DNA of 47,105 nt from Pseudomonadales bacterium (GCA_022360555.1 JAKSCQ010000042.1:1-47105); one strand, 5' to 3'; shown: positions 33,551 to 41,635, counted from the first letter of the stretch. Made by a program: numbers and translations. Notes: generated by a model from the sequence alone, not told the origin.

Positions 33551-34476
33551 GTCCGCAGGTAGGCGAAGGCGTGCCGTCAGCCCCGGTGGTGGGGCTGGCG
33601 CTGGGCAGTGGGTCCGCCCGGGGCTGGGCCCACATCGGTGTGATTCAGGCGCTGGAAGAGATGGGGGTGCAGCCCCAGGTCGTGGCGGGGACATCCATCG
33701 GCGCTATTGTCGGCAGTGCCTATGTGACTGGCGTGCTCAACGAATTCGGCGAGTGGGTGAAGTCCCTGACGGTGAAGGATGTCTTCGGTTTGATGGATTT
33801 TTCGCTGTCCGGTGGCATGGTGAAAGGGGAGAAGCTGTTCAACTTCTTCCGCGAACACCATGAAGACCCGGACATGGAAAGCCTGGAGAAAAAACTGGTC
33901 ACCGTGGCCACGGACATGAAAAGCGGGCGGGAAATCTGGATTACCCGGGGCAAGGTGCTGGATGCGGCCCGGGCCTCCTGTGCGTTGCCGGGGCTGTTTT
34001 CGCCGGTCAAGGTGCAGGGGCGTTGGATGCTGGATGGCGGCTTGGTCAACCCGGTGCCGGTGTCCGCGGCCCGGGCCATGGGTGCGGATGTGGTGATTGC
34101 CGTCAACCTCAACGCCCAGCTGGTCGGCGCCCACCTGTCCCGCGATACCCGAAGCCAGGTGGAAGGCGAAAGCCCGACAGAGGAAGAGCGCAGCATCTGG
34201 CAGAAAATGATGGACTACTTTTCCTCTGAAGACGGTACGGACCCGGGGTTCTTCGATGTGGTGGCCTCCAGCATCAACATCATGCAGGACCGCATCACCC
34301 GCTCACGCATGGCCGGCGACCCGCCGGAAGTGACCCTGATTCCCCTGCTGGAAGACTTCGCCCTGATGGACTTCCATCGCGCCAAAGAGGCCATCGAGGA
34401 AGGCCGATCACTGGTCAAACGCTATGAAGCTGATATTCGCGCCTGGGTGGGGTCGCCGTTGGCGGATAGGGTTTGA
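33547..34476 (+). CDS. rssA: Patatin-like phospholipase, RssA family
   Basis: A predicted cytoplasmic serine lipid acyl hydrolase. The 309 residues contain the glycine-rich oxyanion loop GSGSARGWAHIGV (residues ~21-33), the nucleophile elbow GTSIGAIVG (about 49) and the Asp of the Ser-Asp dyad in DGGLVNPVPV (about 162). That is the full patatin set, so the protein should be active. RssA physiological substrates are not well defined. It is translationally coupled to DUF1289. A CARTTRA-class heptad element and terminator follow five bases after the stop. Confidence 0.9.
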   Translation: MSPQVGEGVPSAPVVGLALGSGSARGWAHIGVIQALEEMGVQPQVVAGTSIGAIVGSAYVTGVLNEFGEWVKSLTVKDVFGLMDFSLSGGMVKGEKLFNFFREHHEDPDMESLEKKLVTVATDMKSGREIWITRGKVLDAARASCALPGLFSPVKVQGRWMLDGGLVNPVPVSAARAMGADVVIAVNLNAQLVGAHLSRDTRSQVEGESPTEEERSIWQKMMDYFSSEDGTDPGFFDVVASSINIMQDRITRSRMAGDPPEVTLIPLLEDFALMDFHRAKEAIEEGRSLVKRYEADIRAWVGSPLADRV

Positions 34477-34481
34477 AGAGG

Positions 34482-34645
34482 CAGTTGACAGTTGATAGTG
34501 GACAGTTGACAGCTGCGCGATCGAACTTCCTGTTTTCTTAAATCAATGAGGCCGCGCCCAACCTTTGAGCGCGGCCTCTTGCGTTCCAAGATACCCCCTA
34601 CGGTTAACGCGCAGCTGTCAACTGTCCACTATCAACTGTCCACTT
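34482..34645. repeat. Heptad inverted-repeat element, CAGTTGA class (copy H5)
   Basis: The left arm (34482-34519) uses 7-bp units CAGTTGA, TAGTGGA, CAGTTGA and ends CAGCTGCGCG. The right arm (34608-34645) is its inverted copy, with about 34 of 38 positions matching. A terminator hairpin sits in the middle. The left arm starts five bases after the rssA stop and the right arm ends at the corC stop codon. Confidence 0.85.
34548..34578. terminator. Terminator hairpin between rssA and corC
   Basis: GAGGCCGCGC/GCGCGGCCTC is a perfect 10-bp stem with an 11-base loop. T runs are weak on both sides (TTGCGTT forward, ATTGATTT reverse), so it may serve both converging genes inefficiently. Confidence 0.6.
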
Positions 34646-35900
34646 AATCCGCCTTCCTGGCCTTCACCGCCTTCACCATATTGTCCTTAACCTGCAGGAT
34701 CTCGATCTGGTAATGATCGATTTTCACCGAAATATTGGCGTCGGGGATGTCCTGCAGGTATTCCAGGATCAGGCCGTTGAGGGTCTTGGGGCCGTCGGTG
34801 GGGAGGTCCCAGTCCAGGCTGCGGTTGATTTCACGCAGGGTGGCTGAGCCGTCGATCACATAGCTGTCGTCATCCTGGGGGTGGATGTCCGGGCTGCTGG
34901 CGGCCAGGTCGGTGGTGAACTCGCCGACAATTTCTTCCAGGATATCTTCCAGCGTCACCAGGCCCAGCACGTCACCGTATTCGTCCACCACGATGCCAAT
35001 GCGCCGTTTGGCATTCTGGAAATTGATCAGTTGTTGATGCAGTGAGGTGCCCTCGGGGACGAAGTAGGGCTCCACCGTGTACTGCATCAGCTCGGCCTTG
35101 TTGATGTCTTCCTTGAGCAGCAGGCGGCTCAGCTTCCGCAGGTGCAGCAACCCGATCATGTTGTTGGGGTCACCGTTGAACACCGGCAGGCGGGTGTGCT
35201 GGCTGGAACGCAGGGTGGTGAGGATGTCGTGCATGTCATCCTCCAGATCGATCCCCACCATCTCGTTGCGCGGCACCATGATGTCTTCCACCGTCACGGA
35301 TTCCAGGTCCAGGATGTTCAGCAACATCTTCTGGTGACTTTCCGGAATCAGGCCGCCGGCTTCGTTGACCACAGTACGTAGCTCTTCGGGACTGAGGTGG
35401 TCGTCATCCTGTTCATTGGTGCGAATGCCAGCCATACGCAGCAGCACATTGCTCACCCCGTTCACCATCCATACCAGCGGTGCCAGCAGCACCTGCAGCG
35501 GTTTGAGCAGCAGGCTGGCGGGAAAGGCCACCCGTTCCGGGCGCATGGCGGCAAAGGTTTTCGGGGTGATCTCGGCGAACACCAACATGATGATGGTGAT
35601 CACCACTGGGGCAACGGCCGCCCCGCTGTCGCCCAGCCAGCGAATCGCCAGAATGGCCGCCACGGTGGCGGCGAAGTTGTTGACGAAATTGTTGCCGATC
35701 AGGATTACGGACAGCAGCCGGTCGGTGCGTCTGAGCAAGGCTTCCACCCGGGTGGCCGCCTTGTGTCCCTGGCGGGCCAGATGGCGGAGCCGGTAGCGGT
35801 TGATCGCCACCATGCCGGTTTCACTGCTGGAGAAAAATGCCGAGCCGAAAATCAGGGCTACGAGGGCGCCAATCAGCCACCCGTCAGAGAAGGTATCCAA
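34644..35900 (-). CDS. HlyC/CorC-family membrane protein (YfjD/CorB-like)
   Basis: A 418-residue predicted inner-membrane protein of the CNNM/CorC type, linked to Mg2+/Co2+ efflux. Domains in order: DUF21 transmembrane domain with about four helices (residues 1-190, LIGNNFVNNFAATVAAI), a tandem CBS pair (about 205-325, VEDIMVPRNEMVGIDLEDD), and a C-terminal CorC_HlyC domain (about 340-415). Length fits. Position near ypjD and ffh recalls E. coli ypjD-yfjD. The stop codon TAA is shared with the end of the heptad repeat. Confidence 0.9.
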   Translation of the reverse strand: MDTFSDGWLIGALVALIFGSAFFSSSETGMVAINRYRLRHLARQGHKAATRVEALLRRTDRLLSVILIGNNFVNNFAATVAAILAIRWLGDSGAAVAPVVITIIMLVFAEITPKTFAAMRPERVAFPASLLLKPLQVLLAPLVWMVNGVSNVLLRMAGIRTNEQDDDHLSPEELRTVVNEAGGLIPESHQKMLLNILDLESVTVEDIMVPRNEMVGIDLEDDMHDILTTLRSSQHTRLPVFNGDPNNMIGLLHLRKLSRLLLKEDINKAELMQYTVEPYFVPEGTSLHQQLINFQNAKRRIGIVVDEYGDVLGLVTLEDILEEIVGEFTTDLAASSPDIHPQDDDSYVIDGSATLREINRSLDWDLPTDGPKTLNGLILEYLQDIPDANISVKIDHYQIEILQVKDNMVKAVKARKAD

Positions 35901-36025
35901 AGGAAAAGTCGTTTTATCCGCCAGTCGGTCCGCTATTGTTCGGGGCAGGGGTTGGCAGTGTCAAGGCGTGCGAGTTGCGATGGGCTGGGAAAGGCTGAAA
36001 AGTGCCTCTGCCCCGATATTTTCTA

Positions 36026-36210
36026 CGAAGCCGCGTAGGAACGGAGCGTAGCGGAGTAACGCCCGTAGGGCGGCCCCGAAGGGGTGAGCGAAGCGAATAC
36101 AGTCTCTCGGACAGCGAACCGCGCTTGCGCGAAACCGCCCAGCGGGCGGTCAGGAATCGCAGGACCCGACAGGTCCATCCAGTCCCCCTGCGTTTCGGCT
36201 TTCCGAAACG
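36026..36210. repeat. Cluster of short GC-rich palindromes in the corC/ypjD gap
   Basis: In the 362-base gap 35901-36262 at least six hairpins follow one another: CGCCC-GTA-GGGCG, CCCC-GAA-GGGG, CGCG-CTTG-CGCG, ACCGCCC-AGC-GGGCGGT, GGACC-CGACA-GGTCC and GCGTTTCGG-CTTT-CCGAAACGC. Several ORFs stay open across it in different frames, which points to base composition rather than coding. It could be a structured RNA, a nest of palindromic repeats or a mobile element relic. The first ~125 bases of the gap hold nothing I recognise. Confidence 0.55.
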
Positions 36211-36226
36211 CGTACCTCGCAGCCCA

Positions 36227-36251
36227 TTCGCCATGCAAGCATGGCTCCAAC
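36227..36251. repeat. REP-like unit (copy 4, single)
   Basis: TTCGCCATGCAAGCATGGCTC continuing to CAAC is one unit of the REP-like family, without a visible inverted partner. It lies 12 bases before the ypjD stop. Confidence 0.7.
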
Positions 36252-36262
36252 GGCATGGCATT

Positions 36263-37063
36263 CTATCGCTCGAGAATAAACTCCAGCACTAACTGGCTGC
36301 CGAAAAAGGCCACCAGCAGCACAGCAAAACCGCTCAGGGTAAAGCGGATGGCGGTGCGGCCCCGCCAGCCGCGCACATAGCGACCGCCGAGGAGGATGGC
36401 AAAGACCACCCAGGACACCAGGGTCAGCACGCTCTTGTGAACCAGATGCTGGGCAAACAGGCTGTCCACATAGAAGAAGCCGCTGAGAATGGCGGCGGTG
36501 AGCAGGATCTGGCCCAGCCAGATGGCCTCGAACAGCATGGATTCCATCACCTGGATGGGCGGGAACAGGCGCATGACTCCACGGATATGGCCACTTTTCA
36601 GTTGCCGGTCCTGGACCCAGAGCAGCACCGCCTGGCAGGCGGCCAGTGCCAGCACCGCATAGGCGACAATGGAAAGCAGTACATGTACGCCCAGTCCGTG
36701 GGCCAGCGGGTGGGCGGTGTAGCCGGTGTTGACCCAGAGCATGGCCGGAATGGTCAGGGCAGCGAACGGGTAGACTAGGGCGGAAATCCACTCGAAAGGT
36801 CGGTACAGGCAGGACAGCAGCACCAGGGTGGCGCCGGTAAAGGCCACGGCGGATGCCACCGGAAACAGGCCCAGTTGCAGGCCCTGGGGGGTAATCATGA
36901 CCTGCCACAGGCATACCGCATGAGCTGCAACGGCCAGTCCTCCGGGTACCAGAATGGCCGTGCGAGAGGGCTTGCCCTGTCCGCGAAACTGCCGGTAAAG
37001 CACCAGGCAGGCCACGGTGTAAAGCACAAAGGCCGCAAAACCGCTGATCACGGAAAAGTTCAT
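36263..37063 (-). CDS. CcsA/YpjD-like inner membrane protein (cytochrome c assembly family)
   Basis: A 266-residue polytopic membrane protein with about eight helices, of the YpjD family (COG4137-like, related to CcsA/CcmC heme-handling proteins). Visible family features are the first helices (FAAFVLYTVACLVLYRQF), the conserved HAVCLWQVM (about 47), a WVNTGYTAHPLAHGLGVHVLLS stretch, and a C-terminal HKSVLTLVSWVVFA. Its position beside ffh matches E. coli ypjD. Heme transport or CorC assembly roles are hypotheses. Start ATG 37063. Confidence 0.85.
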   Translation of the reverse strand: MNFSVISGFAAFVLYTVACLVLYRQFRGQGKPSRTAILVPGGLAVAAHAVCLWQVMITPQGLQLGLFPVASAVAFTGATLVLLSCLYRPFEWISALVYPFAALTIPAMLWVNTGYTAHPLAHGLGVHVLLSIVAYAVLALAACQAVLLWVQDRQLKSGHIRGVMRLFPPIQVMESMLFEAIWLGQILLTAAILSGFFYVDSLFAQHLVHKSVLTLVSWVVFAILLGGRYVRGWRGRTAIRFTLSGFAVLLVAFFGSQLVLEFILER

Positions 37064-37198
37064 AGAAGTGTTGTCCGTATTTGATGCCCGGAGTAAAAAA
37101 ATGCCGGACCAAGCCCGCAGAAGTCTGGCATAGCCCCGACTTCACTATCAACAATCATTCTCATTTTCTGCCCGGTCGGGCGGATTGTGGCCGGGCCC

Positions 37199-37228
37199 AT
37201 GACGTTGGCGGGGCAGGAAGGCTATAAT
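37199..37228 (+). promoter_or_regulatory. Sigma-70 promoter of ffh
   Basis: ATGACG (37199-37204, 4/6 match), an 18-base spacer and a perfect TATAAT (37223-37228), about 64 bases upstream of the ffh ATG. Confidence 0.55.
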
Positions 37229-37291
37229 CGCGCCCCTGTCCCTGCGGACGGCGCTGGCCGCCGCAGACATGGTGCATTTGGAGGTAGACCC

Positions 37292-38710
37292 ATGTTCGAG
37301 AATCTCACCGATCGGTTGGGATCGTCGCTTAAAAACCTGGCAGGTCAGGGCGCACTGACCGAAGACAATATCCGCGACACCCTGCGCGAAGTGCGCAAGG
37401 CACTGCTGGAGGCCGATGTGGCCCTGCCGGTGGTGAAAGAGTTTGTCGAACAGGTAAAGGAAAAGGCGCTGGGACAGGAGGTCCTGAAAAGCCTCAACCC
37501 GGGCCAGGCGTTCGTCAAGATCGTCAATGACGAGCTGGTTCACACCATGGGCGACGCCAACGACGCCCTCAACCTGGCCACCAAGCCCCCGGCCATCATC
37601 CTGATGGCGGGCCTGCAGGGGGCCGGTAAGACCACCTCCGTGGCCAAGCTCGCCCGTTTCCTGCAGGAGCGCGAGAAGAAGAAGGTGATGGTGGTGTCCG
37701 CGGACGTCTACCGCCCGGCGGCCATCGACCAGCTGGAGACCCTGGCTGGCGAGGTGGAGACCAATTTCTTCCCGTCCAAGGGAGACCAGGACCCGGTGGA
37801 TATCGCCAGCGCCGCGCTGGAAGAAGCCCGTCGCCGCTACATGGACGTGCTGATCGTGGATACCGCCGGTCGTCTCCACGTGGACGAGGACATGATGTCC
37901 GAGATTAAGCGCCTGCACGGGGCCATCAGCCCGGTGGAAACCCTGTTCGTGGTGGATGCCATGACCGGTCAGGACGCCGCCAACACTGCCCAGGCCTTTA
38001 ATGAAGCGCTGCCGCTTACCGGTGTCATCCTCACCAAGGCCGACGGTGACTCCCGTGGTGGTGCGGCCCTGTCCGTGCGCCATCTCACCGGCAAACCGAT
38101 CAAGTTCATCGGCATGGGTGAAAAGACCGACGCCCTGGAGCCCTTCCACCCGGATCGTATCGCCAGCCGTATTCTGGGCATGGGCGACGTGCTGTCACTG
38201 GTGGAAGAAGCCGAGCGCAAGCTGGACAAGTCCAAGGCCGAGAAAATTGCCAAGAAGTTCAAGAAAGGCAAGGCCATGGACTTCGAGGACCTCAAGGACC
38301 AGTTCCAGCAGATGCGTAACATGGGCGGCATGGCCGGCCTGCTCGACAAGCTGCCCGGCATGGGCGGCATGATGCAGGCGGCCCAGGACCCGGCGGCCAT
38401 GAAACAAATGAAGCACATGGAGGCGCTGATCGACTCCATGACCCCCAAGGAACGTCGCAACCCGGATTTGATCAAGGGCTCGCGCAAGAAGCGTATCGCC
38501 ACCGGTGCCGGGCTGGAGATTCAGGACCTGAACCGCCTGATGAAGCAGCAGAAGATGATGTCCAAGATGATGAAGAAAATGCGTTCCAAGGGCGGCATGA
38601 AGAACATGATGCGCGGCCTGGAAGGCATGATGGGCGGCAATGGCGGCCCGGGTGGTGGCCCCGGCGGCATGGGCGGAATGGGTGGCCCCGGCGGCATGCC
38701 GCCTATGTAA
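37292..38710 (+). CDS. ffh: Signal recognition particle protein Ffh
   Basis: GTPase of the SRP that targets inner-membrane proteins with 4.5S RNA. The 472-residue protein has an N domain (MFENLTDRLGSSLKNLAG), the G domain with P-loop GLQGAGKTTSVAKLA (about 105) and DTAGRL (about 190), and a Met-rich M domain ending in a Gly/Met tail (MGGNGGPGGGPGGMG). I chose ATG 37292, preceded by GGAGG at ideal distance; the tracked start at 37187 lies at the promoter. A terminator-like hairpin and heptad repeats separate it from rpsP. Confidence 0.98.
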   Translation: MFENLTDRLGSSLKNLAGQGALTEDNIRDTLREVRKALLEADVALPVVKEFVEQVKEKALGQEVLKSLNPGQAFVKIVNDELVHTMGDANDALNLATKPPAIILMAGLQGAGKTTSVAKLARFLQEREKKKVMVVSADVYRPAAIDQLETLAGEVETNFFPSKGDQDPVDIASAALEEARRRYMDVLIVDTAGRLHVDEDMMSEIKRLHGAISPVETLFVVDAMTGQDAANTAQAFNEALPLTGVILTKADGDSRGGAALSVRHLTGKPIKFIGMGEKTDALEPFHPDRIASRILGMGDVLSLVEEAERKLDKSKAEKIAKKFKKGKAMDFEDLKDQFQQMRNMGGMAGLLDKLPGMGGMMQAAQDPAAMKQMKHMEALIDSMTPKERRNPDLIKGSRKKRIATGAGLEIQDLNRLMKQQKMMSKMMKKMRSKGGMKNMMRGLEGMMGGNGGPGGGPGGMGGMGGPGGMPPM

Positions 38711-38713
38711 AAG

Positions 38714-38741
38714 GCTGCAAGCGCCAGGCAGCAAGCTGCAA
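38714..38741 (+). repeat. Single-arm heptad array, GCTGCAA class (copy H6)
   Basis: Four 7-bp units (GCTGCAA, GCGCCAG, GCAGCAA, GCTGCAA) begin three bases after the ffh stop and run straight into a terminator stem. No inverted counterpart follows. Confidence 0.65.
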
Positions 38742-38790
38742 CGCGGGCAGAGTGGGTGGGCAAAGCACCTCTCTGCCCGCGTTTGTGTTG
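38742..38790 (+). terminator. Terminator hairpin of ffh
   Basis: CGCGGGCAGAG and CTCTGCCCGCG form a perfect 11-bp stem with an 18-base loop, followed by TTTGTGTT. The large loop and imperfect T run lower confidence in efficiency. Confidence 0.65.
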
Positions 38791-38821
38791 GGGCTGTCGT
38801 AGCGTTGCTGGCAGCGATCAA

Positions 38822-38919
38822 CCAGTTGCGAGTACTGAGTTGCGAGAAGCGAAAACCTTAAAACCCTGCGCCTTTCAGGTTTTGCATTTCGAAACCCGGT
38901 ACTCGTAACTCGACACTGG
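38822..38919. repeat. Heptad inverted-repeat element, GAGTTGC class (copy H3)
   Basis: The left arm starts CCAGTTGC and continues in 7-bp units (GAGTACT, GAGTTGC, GAGAAGC). The right arm (38878-38919) has six units including GTACTCG and TAACTCG and ends ACTGG. The centre AAAACCT...AGGTTTT is shared with H1. It lies in the ffh-rpsP gap, where the two genes run in the same direction, and precedes the rpsP promoter. Confidence 0.75.
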
Positions 38920-38975
38920 TTTGAGAGTGCCGCCAGCGACGCTACGGAGAGGGTGGGGCCGTTGTTTCGTGGTGC

Positions 38976-39004
38976 TTGTTGCGTGCGCCAACTGCCTGTA
39001 TAAT
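38976..39004 (+). promoter_or_regulatory. Promoter of the rpsP-rimM-trmD-rplS operon
   Basis: TTGTTG (38976-38981), a 17-base spacer and a perfect TATAAT (38999-39004). The ~110-base leader up to rpsP could hold regulatory structure but none was identified. Confidence 0.65.
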
Positions 39005-39122
39005 TCGCGCCCTTCGCGGCCTGCCCTTGTTTTTTGTGCAATTAAGGGTTGGCTTTCAAGCGGATACGATGGCTCGCTGCACGGTGGGCCGGGAAACCGG
39101 ATTGATAAAAGGTATACAGATC

Positions 39123-39371
39123 ATGGTAATTGTTCGTCTCGCCCGTGGTGGCTCCAAGAAGCGTCCTTTCTACAACATCGTAGTGGCCGACAGCCGTAAC
39201 GCCCGTGATGGCCGTTTCATCGAGAAGCTGGGCTTCTACAACCCCATCGCCCGCGGCGGTGAAATTCCCCTGAAACTGGACCTGGAAACCCTGGATGCAT
39301 GGGTTGCCAAAGGTGCCCAGGTTTCTGACCGCGTCAAAACCCTGGCCAAGCAGGCTCGCAAGGAAGCCTGA
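39123..39371 (+). CDS. rpsP: 30S ribosomal protein bS16
   Basis: An 82-residue small ribosomal subunit protein with the standard N-terminus [20 protein letters not shown] and [13 protein letters not shown] chose ATG 39123; the longer tracked ORF starts in the leader. First gene of the conserved rpsP-rimM-trmD-rplS operon; its stop overlaps the rimM start by one base. Confidence 0.98.
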   Translation: MVIVRLARGGSKKRPFYNIVVADSRNARDGRFIEKLGFYNPIARGGEIPLKLDLETLDAWVAKGAQVSDRVKTLAKQARKEA

Positions 39372-39910
39372 TGACCGGTAGGGGGCAAGCGTCCTCTGAG
39401 CTGGAGGTGGTTGGCCGCATCCTCGGGGTGCACGGCGTCAAGGGGTGGGTCAAGGTCTATTCCCATACCGATCCCAGAGAAAACCTCCAGCGGTACCAGC
39501 CTTGGCACCTGAAACAGGGTGCCCACTGGAAGCCGGTAAAAGTGACCGGCTTCCGCCCCCAGGGCAAGGGGCTGATCGCCAAGCTTGACGGTATCGACGA
39601 GCGTGAAGTGGCGGCCAGCCTGGTGGGGCAGGATATCGGGGTCCCCCGGGACCTGCTGCCACAGTCCGGGGATGGTGAGTATTACTGGCGTGACCTGGTG
39701 GGTCTGCGAGTCAGCCTGGCTGATGGCCGGGACCTGGGCAAGGTCGCGCAAATGATGGAAACCGGCGCCAACGATGTCATGGTGGTGCGTGGTGACCGTG
39801 ATAGCCTGGATCGTCGCGAGCGGCTGATTCCTTGGCTGCCGGACGACGTGGTGACCGACGTGAATCTGGCCGAAGGCCGGATGACGGTGGACTGGGACCC
39901 GGATTTCTGA
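39371..39910 (+). CDS. rimM: Ribosome maturation factor RimM
   Basis: Assembly factor for the 30S head that binds uS19. The 179-residue protein has a RimM N-terminal beta-barrel ([22 protein letters not shown], residues ~13-34) and a C-terminal PRC-barrel domain ([20 protein letters not shown], about 103). The order matches E. coli. It overlaps rpsP and ends one base before trmD. Confidence 0.97.
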   Translation: MTGRGQASSELEVVGRILGVHGVKGWVKVYSHTDPRENLQRYQPWHLKQGAHWKPVKVTGFRPQGKGLIAKLDGIDEREVAASLVGQDIGVPRDLLPQSGDGEYYWRDLVGLRVSLADGRDLGKVAQMMETGANDVMVVRGDRDSLDRRERLIPWLPDDVVTDVNLAEGRMTVDWDPDF

Positions 39911-39911
39911 C

Positions 39912-40709
39912 ATGACGACGGCCCCGACGCCTTATGCCGTCACCCTGGTGACCCTTTTTCCGGAGATGGCAAAGGCGGTTACCGATTTCGGCGTTACCCG
40001 GCGGGCCGTGGAAAACGGCCAGCTCAAGGTGGAAACCGTGAATCCGCGGGATTTCACCGAAGACCGCCACCGGACCGTGGACGATCGCCCCTTTGGCGGT
40101 GGTCCCGGCATGGTGATGAAGGTGGACCCGCTGGCAAAAGCCCTGGCGTCCGCCCGCGCTGCCAACCCGGCGGCCAGAGTGATTTACCTGTCCCCCCAGG
40201 GACAGCCGCTGACCCAGGCGAAGGCCGTGGAGCTGGCGGCGCAGCCCGGCCTGGTATTGCTGGCGGGGCGTTATGAAGGTGTGGACGAGCGATTGCTCGA
40301 GTCGCAAGTGGATGAACAGATTTCCATCGGCGACTACGTCCTCAGCGGCGGTGAGCTACCGGCGCTGGTGCTGATCGATGCGGTCAGCCGACTGATTCCC
40401 GGAGTGCTGGGTCACCAGGACTCCGCCGAGCAGGACTCGTTTTCCGGTGAATTCGAAGACCTGCTTGATTGCCCGCACTACACCCGCCCGGAGGTGTACA
40501 ACGGGCAGGCAGTACCCCCGGTACTGCTGAGCGGCAATCACGAGCTGATTCGCCGCTGGCGCCTGAAACAGGCGCTGGGTCGGACCTGGCAACAGCGTCC
40601 GGACCTGCTGGAACGTCGCCGGGCGCGGGGTTTCAGCGATGAAGAGCAACAACTGCTGGACGAGTACATCGCCGAGCAGTCGTCGCATACAGCAAAACCG
40701 AACGATTAG
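39912..40709 (+). CDS. trmD: tRNA (guanine-N1)-methyltransferase
   Basis: TrmD methylates G37 of tRNAs to prevent +1 frameshifting, through a SPOUT trefoil-knot fold. The 265 residues contain LVTLFPEM at the N-terminus, [14 protein letters not shown] (about 57), [13 protein letters not shown] (about 115) and [19 protein letters not shown] (about 138), the last two forming the knot and SAM pocket. It is cotranscribed with rimM and rplS. Confidence 0.98.
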   Translation: MTTAPTPYAVTLVTLFPEMAKAVTDFGVTRRAVENGQLKVETVNPRDFTEDRHRTVDDRPFGGGPGMVMKVDPLAKALASARAANPAARVIYLSPQGQPLTQAKAVELAAQPGLVLLAGRYEGVDERLLESQVDEQISIGDYVLSGGELPALVLIDAVSRLIPGVLGHQDSAEQDSFSGEFEDLLDCPHYTRPEVYNGQAVPPVLLSGNHELIRRWRLKQALGRTWQQRPDLLERRRARGFSDEEQQLLDEYIAEQSSHTAKPND

Positions 40710-40719
40710 GAGCGCTGCC

Positions 40720-41076
40720 ATGAGTGGCAAGAACCCCATCATCCAGGGCATCGAAGAAGCCCAGCTGAAGTCCGATCTGCCGGAATTCGGCGCCGGTGAC
40801 ACCGTCACCGTGCAAGTAAAAGTGAGAGAAGGTAACCGTGAGCGTCTGCAGGCGTTTCAGGGCGTTGTGATCGCGCGTCGCAACCGTGGCCTGAACTCTG
40901 CCTTCACCGTTCGCAAAATCTCCCACGGCGTGGGCGTTGAGCGTGTATTCCAGCTGCACAGCCCGCTGATCGACTCCATCCAGGTGAATCGTCGTGGTGA
41001 CGTGAGCCGCGCCAAGCTGTACTACCTGCGCGACCGCTCTGGCAAGTCCGCACGGATCAAGGAAAAAATCCGGTAA
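40720..41076 (+). CDS. rplS: 50S ribosomal protein bL19
   Basis: A 118-residue large-subunit protein at the 30S-50S interface, recognised by [19 protein letters not shown] and [18 protein letters not shown] chose ATG 40720, with AGGAG seven bases upstream; the tracked ORF starts earlier inside trmD. Last gene of the operon, followed by a strong terminator. Confidence 0.98.
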   Translation: MSGKNPIIQGIEEAQLKSDLPEFGAGDTVTVQVKVREGNRERLQAFQGVVIARRNRGLNSAFTVRKISHGVGVERVFQLHSPLIDSIQVNRRGDVSRAKLYYLRDRSGKSARIKEKIR

Positions 41077-41172
41077 GATCCCGGACATCAGTCTGCCGGG
41101 AGCGAATGTCGGTTCAGCCTTTGCTGTAGGGCATGCGGAACCGACCTCTGGCCCAGGCAGACAAGCTCCATC

Positions 41173-41208
41173 AAAAAAGCCGCTTCCCTTTGGGGGAGCG
41201 GCTTTTTT
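41173..41208 (+). terminator. Rho-independent terminator of the rpsP-rplS operon
   Basis: AAAAAAGCCGCTTCCC-TTTG-GGGGAGCGGCTTTTTT: a 10-bp stem with one G-T pair, framed by six A and six T residues, so it may also work in the opposite direction. Confidence 0.95.
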
Positions 41209-41251
41209 GTTCTGGCCTGCAAGACTGACTACGACGCTGCACACTTCGTAG

Positions 41252-41281
41252 GTCGGAAATGGGCGTAAGCCCATCTCCGAC
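41252..41281. repeat. Second-family palindromic repeat (TAGGTCGG type)
   Basis: GTCGGAAATGGGC-GTAA-GCCCATCTCCGAC is a 13-bp dyad with one mismatch, resembling widespread REP-type hairpins of gammaproteobacteria. Only one copy is seen here, in the 307-base rplS/GlsB gap, which holds nothing else besides the terminator. Confidence 0.55.
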
Positions 41282-41383
41282 ATGGCGTTTCCGCCGGTAC
41301 CGAATTGCTGCCAGAAAGAAGGCGGAGATGCCTTGCGAGCCTTTTTGCCCTACGGTGACATCGCCGCGGTTCGACGTCTGGTG

Positions 41384-41635
41384 TCAGGCCTTCTTCACCA
41401 CGCGGTAGAGAAACAGCAAGACCAGGGCGCCGACAATGGCGGTGACGAAGCTGCCCAGGCTGAAGCTGCCCATGGATCCCATGCCCACCAGCGAGCCCAG
41501 CCAGCCGCCCACGAAGGCGCCGGCAATACCGAGCAGGATGGTGATGATAAAACCGCCCGGATCCTTGCCGGGCATGATCCATTTGGCGATGATGCCGGCG
41601 ATCAGACCGAATACAATCCACGATAGAATTCCCAC
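41384..41635 (-). CDS. GlsB/YeaQ/YmgE-family small membrane protein
   Basis: An 83-residue, three-helix membrane protein of the transglycosylase-associated family (MGILSWIVFGLIAGIIAKWI, then a GGFIITILLGIAGAFVGGWL core). Family members are stress-associated and Gly-rich, and no enzymatic activity is established. It is monocistronic, convergent with the rplS operon and divergent from xerD. GAGAGG precedes the start. Confidence 0.88.
   Translation of the reverse strand: MGILSWIVFGLIAGIIAKWIMPGKDPGGFIITILLGIAGAFVGGWLGSLVGMGSMGSFSLGSFVTAIVGALVLLFLYRVVKKA

Noticed and set aside
36023-36256. ORFs on both strands across the corC/ypjD gap
   Set aside because: Open in several frames, Arg/Pro-rich, no start signal, and explained by the palindrome cluster and REP unit.
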